A stretch of 18,480 bases of DNA, taken from positions 1-18,480 of the forward strand of contig JALGTT010000013.1 of NCBI GenBank assembly GCA_029821235.1, written 5' to 3'. Of this stretch, positions 6,832-14,430 are shown one piece after another. The notes below the pieces were generated by a model. The model made no database searches, was not told the origin of the DNA, and saw nothing but the letters and a program-made list of their open reading frames with translations. Source of the stretch: Candidatus Hebobacteria bacterium (lineage in GTDB: Bacteria; Armatimonadota; Hebobacteria; Hebobacterales; Hebobacteraceae). The first letter of the stretch is position 1. Each line of letters begins with the position of its first letter. A program made the position numbers and the translations under genes.

Positions 6832-8574
6832 CTAGGCTCCTCCAGCGGTGAACACCACGCGCATCACTTCTTCCACGGTGGTGATGCCCTCGATCACCTT
6901 CTGGAAGCCGTCCATCTTCAAACTCTTCATGCCTCCCGCCAGGGCCGCCCGCTTCACCTCGGAGAGAGGAGCCCGCCTCACGATCAGATCCTGGATCTCC
7001 TCGTTCATCAACATCAACTCATAGATGCCGACGCGGCCGACGTAGCCGGTGTGGCGGCACTGCTCGCATCCCCGCCCGCGGTAGAGCACCACGTCCTCCA
7101 GCGCCTCGAGGGGGAAGTTGATGCGGCGCAGGGCCTCCATCGGAGGCTTGTACGGCTCTTTGCAGTTCTGGCAGATGCGCCGTCCCAGGCGCTGGGCCAG
7201 CACTCCGATCACCGACGCGGCGATGAGGAACGGCTCCACGCCCATGTCCACCAGACGAGTCACCGCGGAGGGCGCGTCATTGGTGTGCAGAGTGGAGAGC
7301 ACCAAGTGGCCGGTGAGGGATGCCTGAACCGCGGTCTCCGCGGTCTCCAGGTCTCGGATCTCACCCACCATGATGATGTCCGGGTCCTGCCGGACGAAAT
7401 ACCGCATGGCGTTGGCGAAGGTGAGACCGGCCTTCCTGTTCACGTGCACCTGGTTGAGGCCCGGGAGCTGGTACTCCACCGGGTCCTCGATGGTGGTGAT
7501 GTTCTTCTCCACCGAGTTGAGTTTGTTGAGGATGGAGTACTGGGTGGTGGTCTTTCCGGAACCGGTCGGTCCGGTGGAGAGGATCATGCCGTTCGGCTGA
7601 ACGATGATGGACTCGAGTTGGGCCTGCATGTCCGGCGCCATGCCCAACTTGTTGAGTCCGATGAGAATGCTGCTCTGGTCCAGAATACGCATCACCGACT
7701 TCTCCCCGAACACGGTGGGGAGAGTGGATACGCGCAGGTCGTAGTCCTTGCCCTCGACGCGCACGTGGATGCGCCCGTCCTGCGGGAGACGGCGCTCGGC
7801 GATGTTCATGTCGCCCATGATCTTGATACGGGAGATGAGGGGCGCGTGCACATACTTGGGGACGTTCATCACCTCGTGGAGCACGCCGTCAATCCGGTAC
7901 CGGACCCGCACGCCCCGCCGGTCCGGCTCCACGTGGATGTCGCTCGCGCGGTCCTTGATCGCCTGCTGGATGATCACGTTGACGATGCGGATGATGGGCG
8001 CCTCGTCCTCGAGGCCCCGGCGGTCCATCTCCTCGTCCGCCCCGCCCCCGGTGATATTCATATCATCCGCCACTGCGGCCGCCGCCCCGCCGTCCAGCGC
8101 CTCCAGTGCGGTCCTCAGTTCCTCGTTGCGGGAGTCGCCGTCCACCGACCGGAGGAGGGCCGTGATATCGTCCGGCGCGGCGAGCACGGGATCGATCTCG
8201 TATCCGGTGATGAGGCGGATGTCATCCAGCGCGAAGACATTGGTGGGGTCCTGCATGGCCACCGTGAGCCGGTTGCCGGTGCGGCGGATGGGAACCGCGT
8301 TGTAGCGCTGAACTACGCTCTGGGGGATGGCCTTCGCCACCTCCTGGTCCACGCTGGTGCGATCCAGCTCCAGGAAGGCGATGCCAAGTTGTTCCGCCTG
8401 GGCGCGCAACACGTCCTTCTCGGAGACATGCCCCAGGTCCACCAGGATGCGCCCAAGTTGCTCGGTGGTGTTCTTCTGTATCCGAAGGGCCTCGTCCAAC
8501 TGCTCCTGGGTGATCAGGCCCTTCTCCAGCAGAATCTGTCCGATAGGTTTTTTCGGTCCTCGCGGCGTCGCCAT
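6832..8574 (-). CDS. pilB: Type IV pilus assembly / T2SS ATPase PilB
   Basis: Cytoplasmic extension ATPase (GspE/PilB family), 580 residues. Two N-terminal repeats, IGQILLEKGLITQEQLDEAL (11-30) and LGRILVDLGHVSEKDVLRAQ (40-59), match the spacing of MshEN motifs that bind cyclic di-GMP in related ATPases. The core has Walker A GPTGSGKTT (335-343), Asp box TIEDPVEYQ, Walker B IMVGEIRD (401-408) and His box GHLVLSTLHTND. A C4 zinc site is formed by Cys468/471 and Cys503/506, typical of PilB/GspE. GGGAGAGG lies about 5 nt before ATG 8574. It is the first gene of the pilus cluster, about 135 nt downstream of the promoter at 8716-8744. GspE of a type II system is the alternative name; adjacent pilT favours PilB. 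Confidence 0.95.
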   Translation of the reverse strand: MATPRGPKKPIGQILLEKGLITQEQLDEALRIQKNTTEQLGRILVDLGHVSEKDVLRAQAEQLGIAFLELDRTSVDQEVAKAIPQSVVQRYNAVPIRRTGNRLTVAMQDPTNVFALDDIRLITGYEIDPVLAAPDDITALLRSVDGDSRNEELRTALEALDGGAAAAVADDMNITGGGADEEMDRRGLEDEAPIIRIVNVIIQQAIKDRASDIHVEPDRRGVRVRYRIDGVLHEVMNVPKYVHAPLISRIKIMGDMNIAERRLPQDGRIHVRVEGKDYDLRVSTLPTVFGEKSVMRILDQSSILIGLNKLGMAPDMQAQLESIIVQPNGMILSTGPTGSGKTTTQYSILNKLNSVEKNITTIEDPVEYQLPGLNQVHVNRKAGLTFANAMRYFVRQDPDIIMVGEIRDLETAETAVQASLTGHLVLSTLHTNDAPSAVTRLVDMGVEPFLIAASVIGVLAQRLGRRICQNCKEPYKPPMEALRRINFPLEALEDVVLYRGRGCEQCRHTGYVGRVGIYELMLMNEEIQDLIVRRAPLSEVKRAALAGGMKSLKMDGFQKVIEGITTVEEVMRVVFTAGGA

Positions 8575-8640
8575 GCGGCCTCTCCCTAAACCCGGTTTCC
8601 GTAGGCGAGACCTATAAAGAACTGATTAGTCATGCGCCTC

Positions 8641-8666
8641 CGCAGGCCCAAACATGACAGCCTGCG
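8641..8666 (-). promoter_or_regulatory. Stem-loop in the pilB 5' leader
   Basis: CGCAGGC and GCCTGCG form a 7-bp stem with a 12-nt loop, in the roughly 135-nt leader between the predicted transcription start and pilB. I compared the leader with the GEMM (cyclic di-GMP) riboswitch pattern from memory and saw no match. The function is unknown. Confidence 0.4.
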
Positions 8667-8715
8667 AGAACCGTGTTCATCGGCCGCTCGAACACGCCCT
8701 GCCAGACCAGCGATC

Positions 8716-8744
8716 ATTATATCATGACACAGCATTCTCGACAA
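8716..8744 (-). promoter_or_regulatory. Sigma-70-type promoter for the pilB-pilT-pilC-pilD cluster
   Basis: On the minus strand, TTGTCG (8739-8744) is followed after exactly 17 nt by a perfect TATAAT (8716-8721). It has an extended -10 TG one base before the box. Transcription would start near 8709, leaving a leader of about 135 nt before pilB. The downstream pilus genes point the same way. Confidence 0.75.
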
Positions 8745-8928
8745 CCTGCTCCCTCCCCCCGCACTCGGGGCCGCCTACGCCGTTCACTGCCCCGGTCAAA
8801 CCTCGGGCGTCATCAGCCCCGGAAACGCGGCCATAGGCATCCGCCCTCGGCCGACGACCAGGGGCTCACACACCTAATCCCCTGACTCCGCTCGAGACAG
8901 ACGTGGTGTGGTGGGAGTGTTCGCCGCC

Positions 8929-9035
8929 AGTGTCCTTTTCTGTTCGAGCATCCATTTCTCTCGCCTGATCGAGATCAGCCACCGTCGAGCGCAGGTACGC
9001 CGCCTCGGGCCCAGTCGGATGCCTAAATGGACACT
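8929..9035. repeat. Nested inverted-repeat element (MITE-like or structured RNA)
   Basis: The ends AGTGTCCTTTT (8929-8939) and AAATGGACACT (9025-9035) are inverted repeats matching at 10 of 11 positions. Inside them lie GCATCC (8948-8953) and GGATGC (9017-9022), and in the middle CTGATC-GA-GATCAG (8965-8978). Three stems nested in 107 bp suggest either a small non-autonomous mobile element with terminal repeats or a folded RNA. No flanking target-site duplication is evident. Confidence 0.5.
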
Positions 9036-9065
9036 TCCTCACGGACGCCCCATACTGCCTTGATA

Positions 9066-9096
9066 ATTATACCCTAAAATAGGCGGAACCTGCCAG
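9066..9096 (-). promoter_or_regulatory. Possible orphan promoter facing left
   Basis: A perfect TATAAT lies at 9066-9071 on the minus strand, preceded 19 nt upstream by CTGGCA (9091-9096), a weak -35 at long spacing. No recognised gene starts close downstream; the next is pilB, about 490 bp away. A transcript would run through the nested inverted repeat. Confidence 0.35.
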
Positions 9097-9158
9097 GGCC
9101 ATTGGCGATTCCAATCAGATGCAGTTCGTCGCGCACCGCGATTCTCCTTCGCCGACCT

Positions 9159-9656
9159 CTACTCTATTCGCCGCGCCCAGCGTCGGCGCAACGGCCGCTC
9201 TATCAGTCTGACCAGGCGGGTGTGAGGCGATTCGCGGGGCGCCAACGGCTCCACCAGGATGGTGGTGACCCCCAGCCGATTGCCTCCCCAGATGTCAGTG
9301 AACACCTGATCTCCGATAATGCACGTTTCGGCAGGCGAAGTGTTCATCTCCTTCATCGCCCGGCGATAGCCCGCGCCGAAGGGCTTGCCCGCCCGCCGCA
9401 CATACGCGATGCCCAGTTCCTCGGCCACCGCCTTCACCCGCGACCCGCGCAACGCATTGCTGACCAGACACACGCTCAATCCGCGCTCCCGAGCGCGTGC
9501 GATCCACTCTCTGGCCCGGGGAAGCACCTCCCGGTCGTTCCAGTAGGCGATGGTGTTGTCGAGGTCGAGAATCACCCCCCGCACTCCCCTGGCGGCGAGT
9601 TCCTCCAGGTCAACCTCCCACACCGCCTTCGCCAGGAGCGTGGGCTCCAGGCACAT
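9159..9656 (-). CDS. yqeG: YqeG-family HAD IIIA-type phosphatase
   Basis: A 165-residue cytoplasmic HAD-superfamily hydrolase. The nucleophile motif is DLDNT (Asp31, Asp33), motif II is SN (66-67), motif III is Lys91 in AGKPFGAG, and motif IV is GDQVFTD (115-121). It has no large cap domain. The N-terminus LEPTLLAKAVWEVDLEELAARGVRGVILDLDNT fits the YqeG family, whose physiological substrate is not firmly known. Its ATG overlaps the stop of the glycerate kinase gene (TGATG), so the two are probably translationally coupled. It is the last gene of the hisG-yqeG run. The family is clear; the substrate is unknown. Confidence 0.9.
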   Translation of the reverse strand: MCLEPTLLAKAVWEVDLEELAARGVRGVILDLDNTIAYWNDREVLPRAREWIARARERGLSVCLVSNALRGSRVKAVAEELGIAYVRRAGKPFGAGYRRAMKEMNTSPAETCIIGDQVFTDIWGGNRLGVTTILVEPLAPRESPHTRLVRLIERPLRRRWARRIE

Positions 9657-10837
9657 CAGCCGGCCACCTCCGCGTCCGGGTCCTGCCAGCGGGGCTCGGC
9701 GAGGCCGCGCCCCACCAGCAGCAGCCTCATGGCGCGCTCCGCGGCCGCCTGAAGCAGTTCGTCCGCGCGGGACATCGCCTCCTCCAGGGACAGCGGCCCC
9801 GGCACGATGGGCACCACGCCGCTCACGCCCCGCGCCGCCAACTTGTCCGGCTCCACCTCCAGTTGGCCGGTGAAGGCCACCACCGGCACCTCGTGTTTCT
9901 CCGCCAGCAGGGCCACCCCGCTGATCGCCTTGCCGAACTCGATCTGGCGGTCCAGCCGCCCCTCCCCGGTGAAGATCACGTCGGCGGAGGCGAGGAACTC
10001 CTCGAACCTCAACATCCGCAGCACCAGACTCGCCCCGGACCGGATCTCGGCTCCGCAGAAAGCCACCAGCCCCGCGGCCAGCCCCCCGGCCGCTCCCGCG
10101 CCGGAGAGGTCTCTCACCTCCACCCCGAGATCCCGCTGGATCACCTGGGCCCAGCGCTCGAGGGCGCGCTCCAGCGCCTCCACCATCTCCGGGCTGGCCC
10201 CCTTCTGGGGGCCGTACACCGCGGAGGCGCCCTGCGGGCCCACCAGGGGATTGGTGACATCGGTGGCCGCGTAGACCTGCACGTTCTCCAGCCGGGGGTC
10301 CAGGCCCGCCGCGTCAATCCTCTCCAGGTCCGCCAGCGCGCCTCCCCCGCGCGCCAACTCCTCCCCGCCGGGACCCAGCAATTTCGCGCCCAGCGCCTGC
10401 GCCATCCCGGCCCCCCCGTCATTGGTGGCGCTTCCGCCCAATCCCACGATCACCCGCGTGCACCCGGCCTCCAGCGCGACCTTGATCAGTTCGCCGACAC
10501 CATAGGTGGTGGTGACCAGGGGATCGCGGCGGTCCGGCGGCACCAATCCCATGCCGGCGGCCTGCGCCATCTCTATCACCGCGGTGACATCATCCCCCAG
10601 GATTCCCCAGGTGGCCTCCACCGGCTCCCCCAGGGGGCCGGTCACCTCCTCCCTCAGCAATCTTCCGTCGCTGGCCAGCACCATCGCCTCGCAGGTGCCT
10701 TCCCCCCCGTCCGCGAGGGGGAACTTGACGATCTCCGCGTCGGGCAGCACATCCCTCACCCCCTGCTCGATGGCGTCCGCCGCCTCCAGCGCGGTGAGGC
10801 TGCCCTTGAAACTGTCTGGAGCGATGATGATGTTCAT
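9656..10837 (-). CDS. glxK: Glycerate 2-kinase (GlxK/GarK family)
   Basis: Phosphorylates D-glycerate with ATP to give 2-phosphoglycerate, feeding glyoxylate or serine-derived carbon into glycolysis. The 393-residue protein begins MNIIIAPDSFKGSL, then has LADGGEGTCEAM, GLGGSATNDGGAGMAQALG, ATDVTNPLVGPQGAS and TGEGRLDRQ, all hallmarks of type-2 glycerate kinases. Length is normal for the family. GGAGAAGG just before ATG 10837 supports this start over an upstream in-frame codon at 10885, which would run into the previous gene. It is 20 bp after the DUF2905 gene and overlaps yqeG by 1 nt. No other glycerate gene is in view, so its metabolic context is unknown. Confidence 0.93.
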   Translation of the reverse strand: MNIIIAPDSFKGSLTALEAADAIEQGVRDVLPDAEIVKFPLADGGEGTCEAMVLASDGRLLREEVTGPLGEPVEATWGILGDDVTAVIEMAQAAGMGLVPPDRRDPLVTTTYGVGELIKVALEAGCTRVIVGLGGSATNDGGAGMAQALGAKLLGPGGEELARGGGALADLERIDAAGLDPRLENVQVYAATDVTNPLVGPQGASAVYGPQKGASPEMVEALERALERWAQVIQRDLGVEVRDLSGAGAAGGLAAGLVAFCGAEIRSGASLVLRMLRFEEFLASADVIFTGEGRLDRQIEFGKAISGVALLAEKHEVPVVAFTGQLEVEPDKLAARGVSGVVPIVPGPLSLEEAMSRADELLQAAAERAMRLLLVGRGLAEPRWQDPDAEVAG

Positions 10838-10857
10838 GCCTTCTCCGCCGCGCGCCC

Positions 10858-11088
10858 TCATCTCCGAATCAGCGTTACAATCCAAAGTACCACACTTAGC
10901 ACCACGCTCAGCACGAGCGAGGTGACGATGGGAAACACGAAGGTGAAGCCGGGCCGCTGGATCACGATGTCCCCGGGAAGCAGCCTCCCCCCGGTCCTCC
11001 CGATCGCTCCCAGCAGCACCCCCAGCCCGGCCGCCAGCAGGCCCATCGCCACCAGCGCCACGCCCAGCCAGATAAGCATCCGCTCCAT
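10858..11088 (-). CDS. DUF2905-family small membrane protein
   Basis: A 76-residue protein with two hydrophobic helices (about 4-28 and 50-74). Between them is LLPGDIVIQRPGFTFVFPIVTS, which matches the conserved centre of the DUF2905 family. That family has no known function. ATG 11088 is chosen because GGAG lies 9 nt upstream; the GTG at 11094 is too close to it. It sits 22 bp after queH and 20 bp before the glycerate kinase gene, so it is part of the same operon. Confidence 0.88.
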   Translation of the reverse strand: MERMLIWLGVALVAMGLLAAGLGVLLGAIGRTGGRLLPGDIVIQRPGFTFVFPIVTSLVLSVVLSVVLWIVTLIRR

Positions 11089-11110
11089 CGTCACTCGCTC
11101 CGCCCGGAGG

Positions 11111-11704
11111 TCACACCTTGGACTTGCGGACGGCCCGCTGGGCCCGTCTCTGGGAGCGCTCGAGGCCGCTGAACAGGCACCCGCAGTAGTTCTGGCAGTA
11201 CAGGCCCAGGGAGCGCGCCCGCGCCAGGCTCTCCCGGTGCTTCTCCCTCAGGTCAACGAACTCGAATCTCACCCCGTGCTCGGCGGCGGCCGCCTCCCCT
11301 ATCTCCCCGATCGCCTCCAGGTCCTGGTAGGGGCTGATGGAGAGGGTGGTGGAGAAGACGGGAAAACCCTCCTCCTTCGCCTTCCTGGCGGCCGCCCCCA
11401 GACGCAGGCGGTAGCAGGCGCGGCAGCGCACACCTCCCTCCGCCGCCACCGCCAGCAGGAAGTCCGCGGGATCCGGCTCCGGCCCCGGGGGAAGCAGGGG
11501 CATGCCCAGGGCGATGGAGGCCTGCTGGAGAGCCTGCTGGCGGACCCGCATCTCCTCCGGCGGGTAGATATTGGGGTTGTAGTACCAGCCGGTGACCTGT
11601 TTGCCGGCGCTGGCGAAGTGCTGCACCACGGTGGCCGCACAGGGCCCGCAGCAACAGTGCAGGAGCAACTTCTCCCGGTCGCCCGTCCGCCCGTTCACGC
11701 TCAC
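11111..11704 (-). CDS. queH: Epoxyqueuosine reductase QueH
   Basis: Performs the last step of queuosine tRNA modification, reducing epoxyqueuosine to queuosine; it is the non-homologous replacement for QueG. The 197-residue protein has HCCCGPC (16-22), YYNPNIYP (41-48), CRACYRLRL (94-102) and a C-terminal YCQNYCGC (169-176). These are the Cys sets that hold the Fe-S cluster and metal site in QueH. The start is GTG 11704, which overlaps the stop of the TPR gene by 4 nt (GTGA), so translation is probably coupled. A second in-frame GTG at 11698 is possible. No other queuosine gene is in the window. The family call is secure. Confidence 0.93.
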   Translation of the reverse strand: MSVNGRTGDREKLLLHCCCGPCAATVVQHFASAGKQVTGWYYNPNIYPPEEMRVRQQALQQASIALGMPLLPPGPEPDPADFLLAVAAEGGVRCRACYRLRLGAAARKAKEEGFPVFSTTLSISPYQDLEAIGEIGEAAAAEHGVRFEFVDLREKHRESLARARSLGLYCQNYCGCLFSGLERSQRRAQRAVRKSKV

Positions 11705-13242
11705 GATCCCGCGGAGAATGCCCTGGCCGGGGTTTGGAGGCCGCGCGTCTGGTCGAGCGCCTCCCGATAGGCCTTTCTCCAGAACTCCGCCCGCCGGTAG
11801 TGATCGCGATCCCCGGTGCGTACATACAGGAGAGCCTCGAAATTCGATTGATTGAGCAGTTGGTAGGCCAGCACCCGGTACCGGTGTGCGGCATCCCACC
11901 GCGCCGGGGGCGCGATCCGCTCCACCAGAGTGGCGACCGCATCGGACCGCTGGTGGAGGAGGTCGAGCCGATCTCCCGCCTCTTCGGCGGTGGCATCCCT
12001 CAACTCGTACTCGGAGAGCGCGATCTGGGCCTGGCGGGCCACCATTTGCGATTCCACGTCCAGGCCCTGGGAGGCTATGCGGTACTCCTCCTCTCCATAG
12101 GCGGGACGGTCGCCGGCTTCGTGATAGGCAAGCAGGTGTCTCACCCCCCGCAGGGTCTCCCCCGCGCTGAGATACACCAGGCCGAGTTGCTGTGGGAGCA
12201 TTTCTCGGGGGCCGGTGAGCCGCACCGCTTCGCTTCTCATGCCGGCCAGCAGCCGCGGCAGCGCGGCCGGCTCGTCGCCGAGTTCCGGGATGCGGTCCAC
12301 CACCTGCCGGTAGTAGGATGCCGATTCGTCGAACTTGCCCACCGCGCGCGCGGTACGAGCCAGCCCCTCCAGCGCCCTCAGATCGTCCGGGTCCGCGGCG
12401 TGCGCGGCGCGGAAGGCCGCCTCGGCGGCCTCCGGGCGCCCCGCGATGAGTGCAATTTCCCCCTCCCGAAGCCGGTACGAGATCACGTCCGGGGACAGAC
12501 GGGCCGCCCGCCGAATCCGCACCAGCGCCCGGTCGCCGTCCCCGAAGGCGTGCAGGACCGCCTCCGCGGCCGCCGCGAAGTACTCGGACGATTGGGGATC
12601 GCCGGCGATGGCAGCCTCGTAGTGCCGGCTGGCCTCCACCCAGTCCCCCTCTGCCTGCGCCTCCCGGCCCAGGGTGTAGCGGGCCGCCGCACCCTTTCTG
12701 CGCCCCTCCTCATCGGCCCCGGCCTGGGCCCATACCTCGGCGGTGAGAGCCGCCGCCACGCGCTCGGCCAGCCGCGCCACGGCTCGGTCCTGGTCTTCCT
12801 CCAGCGGCGCGGACTCGCGCAACACGGCCTTCTCGCCCGACACCACCCCCGTAAGTTCCGCCGTGAGGGTCAGCTCGCTCTCGCTCTCCGACAGGTCGCC
12901 GAAGAGGCACGCGTCCGCGCCGGCCAGCACCCCGTACCAACTCCTGACGGCCTCCTGGGGAAGTTCGCCGGGAGGCGGATTGTCCCGGAAGAGCGGCGCC
13001 TCCGGGTCGCAGCGGGTCACCGCGAACCCGGCCGCCGCGAGGCTCTTGCTGAGTTCGTTGGTGAGCTCGTCGGCGAGGGGCCGGGCCATCCAGTGGCTGT
13101 TCACGGGGAAGAGCAGCAGAGATCGGGACTCCGCCTTCTCCGGCTCCGCGCAAAGAGGCGCCGAGAGCAGGACTAGCGCCGCCAGCAGCGCGCTAGCGGC
13201 TCTGCAACGCCTTGATAGCAGCTTGACAGGTGCGAATGCCAT
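11701..13242 (-). CDS. Exported TPR-repeat protein with a TolB/CsgG-like N-terminal domain
   Basis: A 513-residue protein. The N-terminus is basic, then hydrophobic (ASALLAALVLLSAPL, about 16-30), fitting a signal peptide cleaved near residue 32; Cys31 is not in a good lipobox. Residues 40-170 (SLLLFPVNSHWMARPLADEL... and ADACLFGDLSESESELTL) resemble domains that open with a LPF strand and an LADELTNEL helix, as in TolB/CsgG-like folds; this is inference. Residues about 185-315 hold at least three TPR-like helix pairs, and the C-terminus is helical. ATG 13242 has GGAGG 10 nt upstream and overlaps the upstream gene by 50 bp. Its stop overlaps queH. Probably a periplasmic scaffold; partner unknown. 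Confidence 0.75.
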   Translation of the reverse strand: MAFAPVKLLSRRCRAASALLAALVLLSAPLCAEPEKAESRSLLLFPVNSHWMARPLADELTNELSKSLAAAGFAVTRCDPEAPLFRDNPPPGELPQEAVRSWYGVLAGADACLFGDLSESESELTLTAELTGVVSGEKAVLRESAPLEEDQDRAVARLAERVAAALTAEVWAQAGADEEGRRKGAAARYTLGREAQAEGDWVEASRHYEAAIAGDPQSSEYFAAAAEAVLHAFGDGDRALVRIRRAARLSPDVISYRLREGEIALIAGRPEAAEAAFRAAHAADPDDLRALEGLARTARAVGKFDESASYYRQVVDRIPELGDEPAALPRLLAGMRSEAVRLTGPREMLPQQLGLVYLSAGETLRGVRHLLAYHEAGDRPAYGEEEYRIASQGLDVESQMVARQAQIALSEYELRDATAEEAGDRLDLLHQRSDAVATLVERIAPPARWDAAHRYRVLAYQLLNQSNFEALLYVRTGDRDHYRRAEFWRKAYREALDQTRGLQTPARAFSAGS

Positions 13243-14368
13243 GCCTGGCCGCCTCCACATTGTGACCCCTCTGCAGGTCTCTCTGATACTGGTTGAGGGC
13301 CGTCCGATACTGGTTGATCGCTTGCTGCTTGCTGCCGGCCTCTACATACACCCAGGCCAGCTCCTCCCGGGGCTGCGGCCCGGCCTCCACGTGCTGGGAG
13401 AGGTAGTTCTGATAGGCGCGAATGGAGCGCTGGTAGTCGCCCGAGAAGTAGTAGTCGCGCGCCCGCTGGTGGGTGGCCCGCGCCTGCAGCCGCGCCATCC
13501 CCTGGGGCGGCCCTAGGCGGGGAGTGCTCACCACCGGAACCCCGTGGAAGGGAACCGCCCCCGAGATCGGAGGGGAGGGGGCCGTTCTCCGCGGCCGCGT
13601 CCCGCTCCCATAGGCGGGGGTGTTGGTGGTCGGCAATAGATAGGTGCCCGGCGCCACCCACTGCCCGTACTGCTGGCGCGAGGGGGAGGCAGTGGTGCGC
13701 GCGCCGGAGAAGGTCCGCCGCTGGCGCGCCAACGAAGGCGGAGGGGCCGAGGACCGCCGGCCGAGAGTCCACGCGCTCCCCGGCGGAGGCACCACCTCCT
13801 GCGGGGCGGCGGCTCCCTCCGACCCGCGCGGCGCGGAGGCCACACTTATCCGCCGCGGGCCCTTCTGAGTGCCGGTTCGGCCTCCCTGGGAGTAGAAGAT
13901 GATGGCTCCCACCAGCACCACCGCCACCACGATCGCCGCCCCCGTGAGGGCAAGCCGGGCGGTCCGCGGGGAGATTCTCACTCCCGCGCCCGCGGTGGGC
14001 ACCCCCATCAACTCGTTCAGACGCCGCCGCTCGACGGTGCTCTCCGGGCTGAGGGTGAGCACCTGCTCGTATTCCCGGATCGCGGCATCGCGGTCGCCCT
14101 GTCGCTCGTACAGAGTGGCGAGCAGCGAGTGGGCGGACACCGAGTTCGGGTTGATGGTGAGGGCCTGCTGGCAGGCTTGAATCGCGGCCAGAATGCGGGA
14201 CTCTTCGCTCAGGCGGAAGGCCTCCTCCAACAGCCGTTGCGCGCGCTGCTCGGGAGTTCCGCCCGGAGGGCCTGCCTCAGTCCCGCCGGTTGCCATCGCC
14301 GCCCCGCAGGATCGGCAGAACCGGGCCTGGTCGGGGCTTTCCTTGCCACACTTCGGGCATTTCGCCAC
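13193..14368 (-). CDS. Zinc-ribbon / TPR single-pass membrane protein
   Basis: A 391-residue protein beginning with a C4 zinc ribbon, CPKCGKE...FCRSCGAAM (Cys4, 7, 18, 21). A TPR-like helical region follows at about 45-115. A single transmembrane helix lies at about 137-158, a long Pro/Ser/Arg-rich low-complexity stretch at 170-285, and a second TPR-like helical region at about 295-385. The ribbon and first TPR would be cytoplasmic and the second TPR external. The start is GTG, with GGGAGG about 10 nt upstream. It lies 62 bp after hisG and overlaps the exported TPR gene by 50 bp, so the two probably work together. I recognise the architecture but not a named family. Confidence 0.8.
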   Translation of the reverse strand: MAKCPKCGKESPDQARFCRSCGAAMATGGTEAGPPGGTPEQRAQRLLEEAFRLSEESRILAAIQACQQALTINPNSVSAHSLLATLYERQGDRDAAIREYEQVLTLSPESTVERRRLNELMGVPTAGAGVRISPRTARLALTGAAIVVAVVLVGAIIFYSQGGRTGTQKGPRRISVASAPRGSEGAAAPQEVVPPPGSAWTLGRRSSAPPPSLARQRRTFSGARTTASPSRQQYGQWVAPGTYLLPTTNTPAYGSGTRPRRTAPSPPISGAVPFHGVPVVSTPRLGPPQGMARLQARATHQRARDYYFSGDYQRSIRAYQNYLSQHVEAGPQPREELAWVYVEAGSKQQAINQYRTALNQYQRDLQRGHNVEAARHGIRTCQAAIKALQSR

Positions 14369-14430
14369 CGCCTGCCACCTCCCGTATACCTTTACCCGTC
14401 ACCCCGGGGGGAGGAACCGAAGTCCCGGCC

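Larger units (their letters stand above)
8575..9158. other. 584-bp non-coding region between yqeG and pilB
   Basis: This region is less GC-rich than the genes around it. It contains the pilB promoter and leader, a nested inverted repeat at 8929-9035 and a second minus-strand TATAAT at 9066-9071. A 58-codon GTG-started frame (8866-9042) is not convincing as a gene. I see no tRNA and no recognisable transposase. Confidence 0.6.

Noticed and set aside
6772..8589. 605-residue plus-strand frame opposite pilB
   Set aside because: It is antisense to an unmistakable PilB, is rich in His/Arg/Gly/Val from GC-rich codon mirroring, and shows no domain.
8575..8709. Cyclic di-GMP (GEMM) riboswitch in the pilB leader
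   Set aside because: The location would be attractive, but I cannot find the conserved core or tetraloop pattern; only one simple stem is visible.
9497..11770. 757-residue plus-strand frame opposite the glycerate kinase, DUF2905 and queH genes
   Set aside because: It crosses three genes with secure family matches and has low-complexity Pro/Arg/Gln composition typical of a mirror frame.
11734..13176. 480-residue plus-strand frame opposite the exported TPR gene
   Set aside because: The minus strand there has a signal peptide, TPR pattern, ribosome site and operon overlaps; the plus frame has none.
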